Assembly: GCA_017617545.1 (NCBI GenBank)
Contig: JAFZVZ010000032.1
Location: forward strand, 1-64,000
Reading direction: 5' to 3'
Length of the DNA stretch: 64,000 nt
From: Lachnospiraceae bacterium
GTDB lineage: Bacteria > Bacillota > Clostridia > Lachnospirales > Lachnospiraceae
Numbering within the stretch: the first letter of the stretch is position 1; each line of letters starts with the position of its first letter. The translations under genes and the position numbers were made by a program. Below are positions 38,730-47,086 of the stretch, one piece after another. Below the pieces are notes generated by a model. It was given only the letters and a program-made list of their open reading frames with translations, ran no database searches and was not told the origin of the DNA.

Positions 38730-38947
38730 GCACTGTCGTGCTCTGCATCAATCCTGCGTGCGACAGGCGCTATCGCGCCGTAGCATCAATCCGAACTGTG
38801 CCAAGCCCGTACGCAGCCGTAGAGCCGCGATGCGTCTCTCCGTCATGCGCGGCTTGACACGAGCGAGTTCGTCTTGATGTTGTCCTCGAACGTAGGTAGA
38901 GAGAAGATATCGCGCGTTGCATCATTGCCGGAAAGGAGGTATTGTTC

Positions 38948-39961
38948 ATGGAGAAGGTTCTGACAATCATAGTGCCGTCTTATAACGTCGAGCAATACCT
39001 CGAAAAATGCGTGGATTCCATGTTGGCGGCAGGCTGCAACGACGATATTGAGATCATTCTGGTCAACGACGGTTCGACGGACTCGACGCATGATCTGGCG
39101 GAGAGCTACGCGCGTAAGTACCACGGTACGGTGCGCGTGATCAACAAGCAGAACGGCGGCCACGGGTCCGCGATCAATGCGGGTATCCTGGCGGCAACGG
39201 GCACGTATTTGCGCATATTGGACGGCGACGACTGGGTTGACGCGGAGGCATTTGCCAAGCTGGTGGAGAAGCTGCACTCGGCGACTGAGGACGTCATTGT
39301 CACAAAATACAACACGATCCAGGATGTGACCTGGAAAGTGATGCCGGAGGACCGATTCGACATATACCACTTCGTCGACTGCGACAAGCCGTACACGTTC
39401 GGCGAGATCGCCGACATGCCCTACATCCGCATCCATCAGCTGAATTACCGCACGGATCTGATGCAGGCCAACGACATCACGATCGACGAAAAATGCTTCT
39501 ACGTCGACGTGGAGTACGCGCTCTATCCGATGCCGTACGTGCACACGCTCAGATTTTACGATCTGCCGGTGTATCAGTACCGCGTGGGGCGCCCGAAGCA
39601 GAGCATGAACATCAACCGCATGCAGCAGTACGTGTCGGACCACCGCCTCGTCATGACGAGAATTTTCGAATTCTATGACCGCGAGAAGGAGGCGGACACG
39701 AGCAACGCGCTGCTCAAGTACCTCGAGTACGAGCTGTCGCGGCTTGTGGTTACGCAGACGCGCATCTGGCTCTCGTTCCCGCCGATGAAGCGGTATCGCG
39801 ACTTCATTCGCGAGCTCGGGGAAAATGTGCGCGCCAACTACCCGAAGGTGTACTCAAAGCTGCCGAACAAGGCGGTGCGCTTCCTGTTTCGTTTCCGCTG
39901 CTTCGGCTACCGGCCGATCTCCTGGCTGGTGCGGAAGAGATACGGCGTGGGGAAGCAGTAG
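38948..39961 (+). CDS. GT2-family glycosyltransferase
   Basis: A 337-aa GT-A-fold transferase: TIIVPSYNVEQYLEKCVDSM at the N-terminus, LVNDGSTDSTHDLA and ILDGDDWVD (the DXD-type metal site). Acceptor and sugar cannot be inferred. The start at 38948 follows AAAGGAGGT; a TTG six bases earlier is less likely. The 218-bp gap before it has two copies of GCATCAATCC but no clear promoter, so read-through from 37413 is plausible. Confidence 0.9.
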   Translation: MEKVLTIIVPSYNVEQYLEKCVDSMLAAGCNDDIEIILVNDGSTDSTHDLAESYARKYHGTVRVINKQNGGHGSAINAGILAATGTYLRILDGDDWVDAEAFAKLVEKLHSATEDVIVTKYNTIQDVTWKVMPEDRFDIYHFVDCDKPYTFGEIADMPYIRIHQLNYRTDLMQANDITIDEKCFYVDVEYALYPMPYVHTLRFYDLPVYQYRVGRPKQSMNINRMQQYVSDHRLVMTRIFEFYDREKEADTSNALLKYLEYELSRLVVTQTRIWLSFPPMKRYRDFIRELGENVRANYPKVYSKLPNKAVRFLFRFRCFGYRPISWLVRKRYGVGKQ

Positions 39962-40001
39962 AGGATTGGAATACAAAAACAAGACAGAGTAGAGAAACAA
40001 A

Positions 40002-40090
40002 GGGAACGCTGATTGGTTTGATATGTACCCTCCTTACTGGCTGTCCAGTAAAGAAGGTCATATCAGGATTAGTGGTCCCTTAAGTTTTTA
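40002..40090 (+). terminator. Long imperfect hairpin terminator
   Basis: Arms GGGAACGCTGATT / GGATTAGTGGTCCC with an inner TGATATG/CATATCA (40019-40025 and 40059-40065) and apical ACTGG/CCAGT, about 79 nt in all, followed by TTAAGTTTTT. It separates the glycosyltransferase from the convergent orphan gene. Confidence 0.65.
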
Positions 40091-40178
40091 AAGAAGGATA
40101 TAATCGAGATGAGAAAGAAAGTTCTTCTTGACAATGTTCCGTCTTCGTAGTATTTTGTGCATAAAGAAACGGGTTCTT

Positions 40179-40718
40179 CTACTGAGTATGGTCATGCGAC
40201 TGGAAAAGGTTATCTGTTTCTTTTTTTATTCTCATAATATCATACAAGTACAAGTTGCCGTCAGCGGCGTGTCGTACTAATAATTGAGCGGTGAAACAGT
40301 TGTATCGTTCCACGAGCCCATTGTCGGCGAACACTGGTAATGCAAAACGAGATACATAACGATCCCAACCTTTTTGAGCATCTTTTTGATGCTTTTCTTT
40401 TTTGTTGTCTTCTGTTTCTTTGTTGGTTGCGATTGTAATCATCTCAAGAATTGCTTGTGCAGCGTTTGCTTTTGCTTTTTCTGATGTGCCTCTGAGCTTG
40501 ATTGTGTAGACAGAGTGGGCATATTCATCCGGAAAATCTTTCCCAATATGCACAACTTCGTGGGTTTCTTGTATCTCACATGATTTGCCAATATACTTAC
40601 GCAAATAAGATTCTACTTCTTTCCATGCGACTCCTCGCTTCCCTTTGAATTGAATGGAAGTAATCTTTGCTATTCGCGTTCCGTCAGAAAGAGTAATGAT
40701 TTCAACAGTGTTGTTCAT
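40179..40718 (-). CDS. Orphan accessory protein of a recurrent Firmicutes family, function unknown
   Basis: A 179-aa soluble protein when started at 40718 (MNNTVEIITLSDGTRIAKI). A longer reading to 40892 would need TTG and lacks a ribosome site, and 40751 is another option. The N-terminal half is a small alpha/beta domain. The C-terminal half (RFALPVFADNGLVERYNCF ... LYLYDIMRIKKETDNLF) resembles, from memory, domains at the C-termini of phage MuF-like and large polyvalent proteins that include nuclease-toxin relatives. I cannot name the family with confidence. A+T content is higher than in the neighbours, which suggests transfer. Confidence 0.65.
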   Translation of the reverse strand: MNNTVEIITLSDGTRIAKITSIQFKGKRGVAWKEVESYLRKYIGKSCEIQETHEVVHIGKDFPDEYAHSVYTIKLRGTSEKAKANAAQAILEMITIATNKETEDNKKEKHQKDAQKGWDRYVSRFALPVFADNGLVERYNCFTAQLLVRHAADGNLYLYDIMRIKKETDNLFQSHDHTQ

Positions 40719-41005
40719 AGTATCGCGAATATGTTCGCAGCCTCCCTTCATAGTGTGGTGGATGTCTATAGCGACGCGTGGAGAGCAGGATGAATTTTTG
40801 AGAACAAGGGAATGAGATGAGAGGTTCTGTTGGATAACAACGACCCCTCTACGAGTAGCGGGGTCGGAGGAAAAACAGATTGGTTCGTGCAACGTAATTA
40901 TATGGGATGCTCAATGAAAAATCAATGTTGTGTTGCGGATTAGCGTGCCGAAAATAAGGGCGTGTTTTTGTATGGTTTTACATAAATCATTTGCGTTTCC
41001 GGGCA

Positions 41006-41776
41006 CTAATACTTAATCAGCCACAGCACGAACAGGTGCACCGGATAGAAGGCGTAGAAGGCGTATTTCCAGCGGCCGCGGATGAACCCGCGCTTGCCGT
41101 TGTAGAACAGCGTCGCGAAGAAGCCGATGCCGGATTTGGTCAGGGAGTTCAGATAGCCGCAGCCGGCGATGAACTGGAATATGCGGGCCCTGTGCAGAAG
41201 ATAGAGCGCGATCAGCAGGCAGAAGCCTCTCATGCCGTAGTCGCATCCGATCACGTAGGAGGTGTCGATCAGCGCGAACAGAGCGAGGCTCATGCGCGGC
41301 ACGTTGTCGCGAAGGTAATGGATGGCGCACATTCCGAGGTAGCCGAGAAACAGGGTGACGTACACGCTTTGGCTGCCCGGCAGGAAGAGTTTGTTGCTGT
41401 GCACAAGGTTCCACGGGATCTCCGAGATCAGCGCGAACAAAAGAAGGTTGCGCCCGTAGCGGAACCGGTTGCTCGTGTGCAGGAACCCCTCCACCATGAG
41501 GAAACAGAACAGCGGGAAAGCGATGCGGCCGATCGCCCGGTAAATCGTGTACCAGTTGTACGCCATGCCTCTGATTTTGAACAGCACGGGGCCGTTGCGC
41601 GGCACGAGGTAGGCGGCGACATGGTCGATCAGCATGGTGACGCAGGCGATCAGCTTGAGCATGCTGCCGCTCAGGAAGCGGTATCGCTCGGGGATGGGGT
41701 TGAGGTTGCTGCCTGTAGAAGGGACATCCCCGGGTTCGCCGGGGAGAACTACGGGAGAATAGGCTGTATTGGTCAT
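41006..41776 (-). CDS. TraX-family membrane protein
   Basis: A 256-aa polytopic membrane protein with the TraX signature: LKLIACVTMLIDHVAAYL, AIGRIAFPLFCFLMVEGFLHT, and LLLFALISEIPWNLV. TraX was first described as an F-pilin N-acetyltransferase; chromosomal homologues are acyltransferase-like with unknown substrates. A 30-residue Pro/Gly-rich N-terminus precedes the first helix. Its start codon overlaps the stop of the PIN-domain gene (ATGA), so it is the third cistron of the antitoxin-toxin-traX unit. Confidence 0.88.
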   Translation of the reverse strand: MTNTAYSPVVLPGEPGDVPSTGSNLNPIPERYRFLSGSMLKLIACVTMLIDHVAAYLVPRNGPVLFKIRGMAYNWYTIYRAIGRIAFPLFCFLMVEGFLHTSNRFRYGRNLLLFALISEIPWNLVHSNKLFLPGSQSVYVTLFLGYLGMCAIHYLRDNVPRMSLALFALIDTSYVIGCDYGMRGFCLLIALYLLHRARIFQFIAGCGYLNSLTKSGIGFFATLFYNGKRGFIRGRWKYAFYAFYPVHLFVLWLIKY

Positions 41777-42204
41777 GATTGTGCTCCTTCCAGTTTAAGT
41801 CTTAATCGCAGAGCTTCGGGATCGTATACCGGAACAGGAGAGCGGGTAAAGTCGTGAGTGTTTCTTGTTACTATCGCATCCATCCCGTATCGATCTGCAG
41901 TGGAGATCAAAACAGCATCTTCATAATCATTGGTTTCGGAGAGTAACGCGGCCTTGCAATCACTGCCGGTAGTATCAAGCAGAGCAAACACAGTAAACAA
42001 AGAAGAAAGAGCCTTTTTTGTCCTTTCAGCATCGTGTAGGTAATTGTGCATTATATAGTGGATATCGGTTGCTGATTTGGCAGTAAGGCACCCCTTGATT
42101 GTGGAAGAAGCCACAGCAAGACATAAGGCGTGTGCGTCCTCAAAAAAAGGTTCTCGCCGTTGAAGCAGGTCGATGATGATGCATGTGTCAAATAATACCT
42201 TCAT
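41773..42204 (-). CDS. PIN-domain toxin (VapC-like)
   Basis: A 143-aa PIN-domain endoribonuclease candidate. The N-terminal KVLFDTCIIIDLLQRREPF holds the first catalytic Asp (residue 6), NDYEDAVLIS supplies further acidic residues, and IVTRNTHDF closes the domain, a pattern typical of the PIN_3 subgroup. It overlaps the antitoxin gene by ATGA at its start and traX by ATGA at its end. Target RNA is unknown. Confidence 0.88.
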   Translation of the reverse strand: MKVLFDTCIIIDLLQRREPFFEDAHALCLAVASSTIKGCLTAKSATDIHYIMHNYLHDAERTKKALSSLFTVFALLDTTGSDCKAALLSETNDYEDAVLISTADRYGMDAIVTRNTHDFTRSPVPVYDPEALRLRLKLEGAQS

Positions 42205-42419
42205 ATCTTGCTCAGACGCTCCTCTCTGGCCTCTTCAAGCGTAATATCCGCAGGGATGATCCCGACGAGAGATTCTACAAGGGCAATTTTGTCTACGTAT
42301 GGATTGGAGAGCTTCGCAACAATCCTTCCGTTCTTCGAAATGTAGACATCCTCTGTTTCCGCAAGAAGAAGATACTTGCCGAGATTCTGTTTTAATTCAG
42401 TAGCAGTTATAGATGACAT
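42201..42419 (-). CDS. Phd/YefM-type antitoxin
   Basis: A 72-aa antitoxin: MSSITATELKQNLGKYLLLA is the Phd DNA-binding N-terminus, VYISKNGRIVAKL the strand region, and IPADITLEEAREERLSKI the toxin-neutralising tail. GGGAGGTG precedes the ATG. It overlaps the PIN toxin by 4 bp and is preceded by a consensus promoter flanked by repeats, the usual autoregulated layout. Confidence 0.92.
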   Translation of the reverse strand: MSSITATELKQNLGKYLLLAETEDVYISKNGRIVAKLSNPYVDKIALVESLVGIIPADITLEEAREERLSKI

Positions 42420-42445
42420 GATTACACCTCCCTTCTTCTATGCAT

Positions 42446-42487
42446 AGTATAGACAAATCGTACGAAGGTGTCAATTGTATCGCACGA
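42446..42487 (-). promoter_or_regulatory. Promoter and probable operator of the toxin-antitoxin-traX operon
   Basis: Minus strand TTGACA (42469-42474), 17-base spacer, TATACT (42446-42451). Two near-identical 9-mers, ATCGTACGA (42457-42465) and ATCGCACGA (42479-42487), lie 22 bp apart (two helical turns) on either side of the -35 box. CTATGCATAG (42439-42448) is a third palindrome at the -10. These are likely Phd-binding sites. Confidence 0.75.
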
Positions 42488-42576
42488 AATAAAACATTGT
42501 TTCGGGCGAAAACGTCGGAATGAACGTTCGCGGCAGTAAGCGTAAGCGATATAAAGAATAAAGTGCAGGCACAACA

Positions 42577-42608
42577 ACGCCCCCCGGAATGGATCTTCCG
42601 AGGGGCGT
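42577..42608 (-). terminator. Probable terminator in the toxin-antitoxin / glycosyltransferase gap
   Basis: Stem ACGCCCC/GGGGCGT with partial inner pairing CGGAAGAT/ATTCCG, located 84 bp past the glycosyltransferase stop on minus. The following sequence TGTTGTGCC is only weakly T-rich. Confidence 0.55.
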
Positions 42609-42692
42609 ATCGTTCATCGTTCGTTTGGCTCAGGGAGACAGGCTCAGTGCATTTGCCTTACCCGGGTCGCTTCACGGATCTCAGCGTTCAAC

Positions 42693-43505
42693 TTAACTCT
42701 TCTTGATCTTGTTGTACTTCGCGGAGTTACGTCTCGCATAGCAGAACATGTAGTACAGGGACTTGATGGAGCCGAAGCGGAGCTTCTTGTAAACGTTGTA
42801 GTTCTTCTTGGCAGCTGCCCACTTGTTGCCCGACGCGGAGTCGCGGTCGATGCGGTAGGTCATCAGAGGCTCGTCGATGCCGTACGCAACGAAGCCCTTC
42901 TTGAGGACGGTGAGCCATGCGTAGAAATCTTCGTGAAGGTTGCCGTCGACCGGGAACTTCTCCATGATCTCTTTCTTGACGAGAGCGGAGGAGAACGAGA
43001 TGACATTCTGCTTCAGAAGCTTCTTATAGGTAACGGATTCGGGAGCGTGCAGCACGTAGCCGTAGCGGTTGCCTTTGTAATCCATGTATGCGGTGCCGGA
43101 GAAGATGACAGCGGGGTACATCGGGTTCGGATCGCCGTTGTCGAGATACAGCGGAACGTCGCCGCGCAGCATGCGGTCGCGCAGGCTGACCTGCTTCTCG
43201 AGTTTATCTTCGCGCCAAATGTCATCGCCGTCGAAGAACGCGATCCATTCGGTCTTCGCATGCTCGATGCCGTAGTTGCGGACATAGGCAACGCCCTGGT
43301 TCGTCTGCATGCGGACGTAGACGATACGCGGATCCTCCTTCGCAAAATTCTTAAGAATAAAGTCGGATCCATCGGTGGAGCAGTCGTCGATGATCAGAAG
43401 GGTCAGGTTCCGGTAGGTCTGGTTCAGGACGCTTCGGATCGTCTCGGTGATGGTCGCGGCTACATTATAAACAGCCATGATTACGGTAATCGTATCTTTT
43501 GCCAT
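42693..43505 (-). CDS. GT2-family glycosyltransferase
   Basis: A 270-aa GT-A-fold transferase: TVIMAVYNVAATITETIRSV at the N-terminus, IIDDCSTDGS, NQGVAYVRNYGIEHAKTEW, and FFDGDDIWR (DXD-type site). The C-terminal 30 residues are Lys/Arg/Tyr-rich. GGAGG precedes the start. It stands alone between the toxin-antitoxin operon and the pilus locus; the specific sugar is unknown. Confidence 0.9.
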   Translation of the reverse strand: MAKDTITVIMAVYNVAATITETIRSVLNQTYRNLTLLIIDDCSTDGSDFILKNFAKEDPRIVYVRMQTNQGVAYVRNYGIEHAKTEWIAFFDGDDIWREDKLEKQVSLRDRMLRGDVPLYLDNGDPNPMYPAVIFSGTAYMDYKGNRYGYVLHAPESVTYKKLLKQNVISFSSALVKKEIMEKFPVDGNLHEDFYAWLTVLKKGFVAYGIDEPLMTYRIDRDSASGNKWAAAKKNYNVYKKLRFGSIKSLYYMFCYARRNSAKYNKIKKS

Positions 43506-43804
43506 GGGTTAGAATCCTCCTTGTGTGGTGGTCTTAGCCATAATAGTAGCATAAAAATCAACAACAAACAATAGTTAAAACGCCAAAAAATGTGTATTTC
43601 CTACAAAAACGCGGGCATTCGCGTAACGGGATATGATTGTATAAAAGTATGACAAATGATATGACATTATAACCCAATAAACGACATGTATAGTATACAA
43701 AAATGCGCTCGGGCAGCGGCCAAAACCGGGGATTTGGCGCGCCGCAGGGATCCAATTCCGCGGAAAATGAAAAGAAAAGACATCAGATAGTCCGAAATTT
43801 CCTC
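43506..43804. other. A+T-rich intergenic segment without recognised gene
   Basis: About 300 bases between the divergent glycosyltransferase and the pilus leader. It contains TATAAT-like sequence on minus near 43670, which may serve the 42693 gene, but the -35 is poor. No gene is credible. Confidence 0.4.
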
Positions 43805-43833
43805 TTGACATACAATAAAGAAGAAAGTAGAAT
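43805..43833 (+). promoter_or_regulatory. Upstream promoter of the pilus leader
   Basis: TTGACA (43805-43810), 17-base spacer, TAGAAT (43828-43833). No start codon with a ribosome site follows for about 375 bp, so it would make either a long pilB leader or a small RNA. Confidence 0.65.
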
Positions 43834-44111
43834 TGCAAAGCGCTGTGGGGTGACGAAATCACGGCAAATGTTAACAAATTTACAAGTGTTTACAGTTTGT
43901 TTACAAACGATGACAAAAAATATTGCAGAAAATTGCAAAAATTAGAAACTGGCTGAAAAAGCCCCGATAACGTTAAAAGAATATTTACAAAAGTTTGCAC
44001 TACAAATAGACCTGTTTTTGCATAAACACCACAATATGTTGTGTTTTCATAAAAACAGCGCGGGAAACGCCGTTTTTTACGATATTTTGCACATATTTTA
44101 CGGTTAAAACC

Positions 44112-44140
44112 TTGCGCATTTTATTCAAAAGTGGTATGAT
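44112..44140 (+). promoter_or_regulatory. Proximal promoter of the pilus operon
   Basis: TTGCGC (44112-44117), 17-base spacer, TATGAT (44135-44140), 73 bp before the pilB start. Confidence 0.65.
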
Positions 44141-44212
44141 TTGGGTAAACAAAGGCATGCAAGGCGCACGCGAACCTGTCGTGAACTGCATCGGATCGGG
44201 AGGAAACGGCAC

Positions 44213-45913
44213 ATGGCCGGTGAGGTATACCGTAGAAAAAAGCGACTCGGCGACATGCTTCTTCAGGAAGGTGTCATCACTCAGGAACAGCTTGAGCAGG
44301 CGCTGGAAGCAAAGCGCACGAGCGAGAAGCGGCTCGGTGAGATCCTGGTCGAGATGAATTTTACGACCGAGGCGAACATCACCAAGGCGCTCACGAGACA
44401 GCTGGGCGTGGAGATGGTGAACCCGACGCTGACGAAGATCCCGGATGAGATCCTCGCGCTGATCCCGGCGACGGTGCTCCGTAAGTATATGGTTATCCCG
44501 TTCGCTTACGCGCCGAACAACCCCAATACCCTTCGGGTGGCGATGGTTGACCCGATGGATATGAACGCGCTTGACGACCTTCAGATGATCACACATCTGG
44601 AGATTGAACCTTATATAGCAACAGCCTCCGATGTCATGGTGTGCATCGACCGCCACTTTGGTAACGCCGACTCCCTCGCTGCGGCGGAAGCGTACACGAA
44701 GGAGCGCGAGAGCAAGATGCTCGCCGGCGAGGAGGAGGAGATTGACGAGACAAGCGATTCGCCTATCGTCGTGCTCGTGCGAAACATGATCGAGTCCGCG
44801 GCCCGTCAGAGAGCATCCGATATTCATGTTGAGGCGCTTGAGACGAAGGTGCGAGTTCGGTACCGTATCGATGGCGCGCTCTTCGAGCAGATCACATACG
44901 ATATCGGATTGCTTCCCGCGATCATTGCCCGTCTGAAGATCATCGGCGGCATGGATATCTCCGAGAAGAGAAAGCCTCAGGACGGTCGTATCAGCCAGAC
45001 GGTCGACCGCGTCGAGTACGATATCCGTGTTTCCATTCTTCCTACATACTATGGCGAGAAGTGCGTTATGCGACTTGCCATGAAGACAGCTCTTACGAGA
45101 AACAAGAAAGATCTCGGTTTCTCCGATGAGGAGATGAAGGTGTTCGACCACATTCTGTCGAACCCGCACGGCATCATCCTTGTTACCGGACCTACCGGTT
45201 CCGGTAAGTCGACGACGCTGTACACGGCGCTCTCAGAGCTGAACCGTGAAGAAGTGAACATCATCACCGTTGAGGACCCTGTCGAGGCGAACATCAACGG
45301 TATCAACCAGGTACACGTTAATGTGAAGGCGGGACTTACCTTTGCATCGGCGCTCCGATCCATCCTCCGTCAGGACCCGGACATCATTATGATCGGTGAG
45401 ATCCGAGACGGCGAGACGGCCGGAATTGCCGTGCAGGCGTCCATCACCGGCCACCTGGTAGTTAGTACCCTCCATACCAACAGCTCCGCGGCGACCATCG
45501 CCCGTCTGATGGATATGGGTGTGGAGAGTTACCTGATCGCCGACTCCGTCGTCGGCGTTATCGCGCAGCGACTTGTCCGCCGCCTCTGCCCGAAGTGCAA
45601 GAAGGAACGTCTTGCGACCGAGGAGGAGAAGGAGACGATGGGTATCCCGGCAGGAGCGGGAGACGTGATCCTGTACGATCCGGTCGGATGCCAGAGCTGC
45701 AACAAGGGGTATAAAGGACGTATCGGTGTGTACGAGATCATGGAGATCACGCCGAGACTGAAGAAGATCATTTCCCATAAAGAAGATTCCGAAGTGCTTA
45801 AGAAAGCCGCTCTCGAGGAGGGTATGAGCACACTCCGCATGAGTTCCGTGCGCTGCGCACTGCAGGGGATCACATCTTACTCCGAGATGTTGAGAGTGTC
45901 GTTCGAGGAGTAA
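44213..45913 (+). CDS. pilB: Type IV pilus assembly ATPase PilB
   Basis: A 566-aa GspE/PilB hexameric ATPase that powers pilus extension. It has an N-terminal MshEN-type domain (RLGDMLLQEGVITQEQLEQAL), Walker A GPTGSGKSTTLYTAL, the Asp box and Walker B (DPDIIMIGEIRD), and a tetracysteine zinc site (CPKCKK ... CQSC). The start at 44213 follows GGGAGGAAAC; a longer frame lacks a site. It is the first gene of the pilus operon. Confidence 0.95.
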   Translation: MAGEVYRRKKRLGDMLLQEGVITQEQLEQALEAKRTSEKRLGEILVEMNFTTEANITKALTRQLGVEMVNPTLTKIPDEILALIPATVLRKYMVIPFAYAPNNPNTLRVAMVDPMDMNALDDLQMITHLEIEPYIATASDVMVCIDRHFGNADSLAAAEAYTKERESKMLAGEEEEIDETSDSPIVVLVRNMIESAARQRASDIHVEALETKVRVRYRIDGALFEQITYDIGLLPAIIARLKIIGGMDISEKRKPQDGRISQTVDRVEYDIRVSILPTYYGEKCVMRLAMKTALTRNKKDLGFSDEEMKVFDHILSNPHGIILVTGPTGSGKSTTLYTALSELNREEVNIITVEDPVEANINGINQVHVNVKAGLTFASALRSILRQDPDIIMIGEIRDGETAGIAVQASITGHLVVSTLHTNSSAATIARLMDMGVESYLIADSVVGVIAQRLVRRLCPKCKKERLATEEEKETMGIPAGAGDVILYDPVGCQSCNKGYKGRIGVYEIMEITPRLKKIISHKEDSEVLKKAALEEGMSTLRMSSVRCALQGITSYSEMLRVSFEE

Positions 45914-45976
45914 TCACCGATCGAACCGCAGCAGCGGCATGATCGACCGACAACAAGGAAAGGAACTGACAGCTGT

Positions 45977-47041
45977 ATGAGAGAGTTGGATGAAATCCTC
46001 CAGGAAGCCGTCGACCGGCATGCGTCGGATATCCATATCACGGCAGGCCGCCCGGTTATCTTCCGTATCGACGGAGACCTGAGACCGCTCGACAGCGATA
46101 AGCTGACACCCGAACAGATCGAGGAACTTGTCGTTCCGCTGTTCGCAGACAACGACCGACTGGTCGAGACGATGGAGAAGACCGGCGAGATCGACTTCGC
46201 GCATTCGCTGTACGGCCGCGGACGTTTCCGTGTAAACGTATTCAAGCAGCGCGGAACGCTCGCGATGGTCATGCGACTCCTTCCGTTTAAGATCCCGGCG
46301 CCGAGAGAACTCGGACTTCCGGCATCCGTGCAGGAGTTGTGCCAGAGAAAGCGTGGTCTCGTGCTCGTAACCGGAGCAACCGGTTCCGGCAAGTCCACAA
46401 CGCTTGCCTCCCTGATCAACATGATCAATAAGACCTACAGCAAGCACATCATCACGATGGAGGACCCGATCGAGTACCTTCACCGCCATGAGAAGTCCAT
46501 AGTCAACCAACGCGAGATCGGTGATGACACCGAAAGCTATGCGGGCGCGCTCCGTGCGGCACTCCGTGAAGACCCCGACGTTATCCTCGTCGGTGAGATG
46601 CGTGACCTGGAGACGATCCAGACTGCTATCACTGCAGCCGAGACCGGACACCTGGTATTTTCCACGCTCCACACGAACAACGCGGCAGATACCATCAACC
46701 GTGTTATCGACGTCTTCCCGCCGCATCAGCAGCAGCAGATCCGCGTACAGCTCGCCAGCGTTATCGAGTGCGTTATCTCGCAGCAGTTGCTGCCGATCCA
46801 GACCGGCTCCGGCCGTGTCGCGGCATTCGAGGTCATGATGGGAACAAGCGCCGTCCGCAACCTCATCCGTGAGGGCAAGGCGTTCCAGATCCCTTCGATG
46901 ATCCAGACAAGCAAGAAGCAGGGCATGCAGTCCATGGACGACGCTCTGTACAACCTCTACATCGGCGGTCTGATCAGCGCAGAGAACTGCTTGAACTACG
47001 CGCAGGATGCGATTGCGATGAGCAGAAAGGTTACGTTCTAG
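45977..47041 (+). CDS. pilT: Type IV pilus retraction ATPase PilT
   Basis: A 354-aa PilT: N-terminal ASDIHITAGRPVIFRIDGDL, Walker A GATGSGKSTTLASL, Walker B DPDVILVGEMRD, and the retraction-type AIRNLIREGK region seen as AVRNLIREGKAFQIPSMIQ. Its presence implies retractile pili and probable twitching motility. It follows pilB by 63 bp. Confidence 0.95.
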   Translation: MRELDEILQEAVDRHASDIHITAGRPVIFRIDGDLRPLDSDKLTPEQIEELVVPLFADNDRLVETMEKTGEIDFAHSLYGRGRFRVNVFKQRGTLAMVMRLLPFKIPAPRELGLPASVQELCQRKRGLVLVTGATGSGKSTTLASLINMINKTYSKHIITMEDPIEYLHRHEKSIVNQREIGDDTESYAGALRAALREDPDVILVGEMRDLETIQTAITAAETGHLVFSTLHTNNAADTINRVIDVFPPHQQQQIRVQLASVIECVISQQLLPIQTGSGRVAAFEVMMGTSAVRNLIREGKAFQIPSMIQTSKKQGMQSMDDALYNLYIGGLISAENCLNYAQDAIAMSRKVTF

Positions 47042-47086
47042 TTAATAACAGTAGTTTTCTTGATAAAAATATCAGGGAGGTTCTGA

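Noticed and set aside
43575..43877. 100-codon minus-strand frame between the glycosyltransferase and the pilus locus
   Set aside because: Low-complexity A+T-rich sequence without start context; overlaps a plus-strand promoter.
43834..44111. c-di-GMP (GEMM) or cGAMP riboswitch in the pilB leader
   Set aside because: A GAAA loop and GCAAAGC are present, but the conserved receptor and P1b core sequence are missing.
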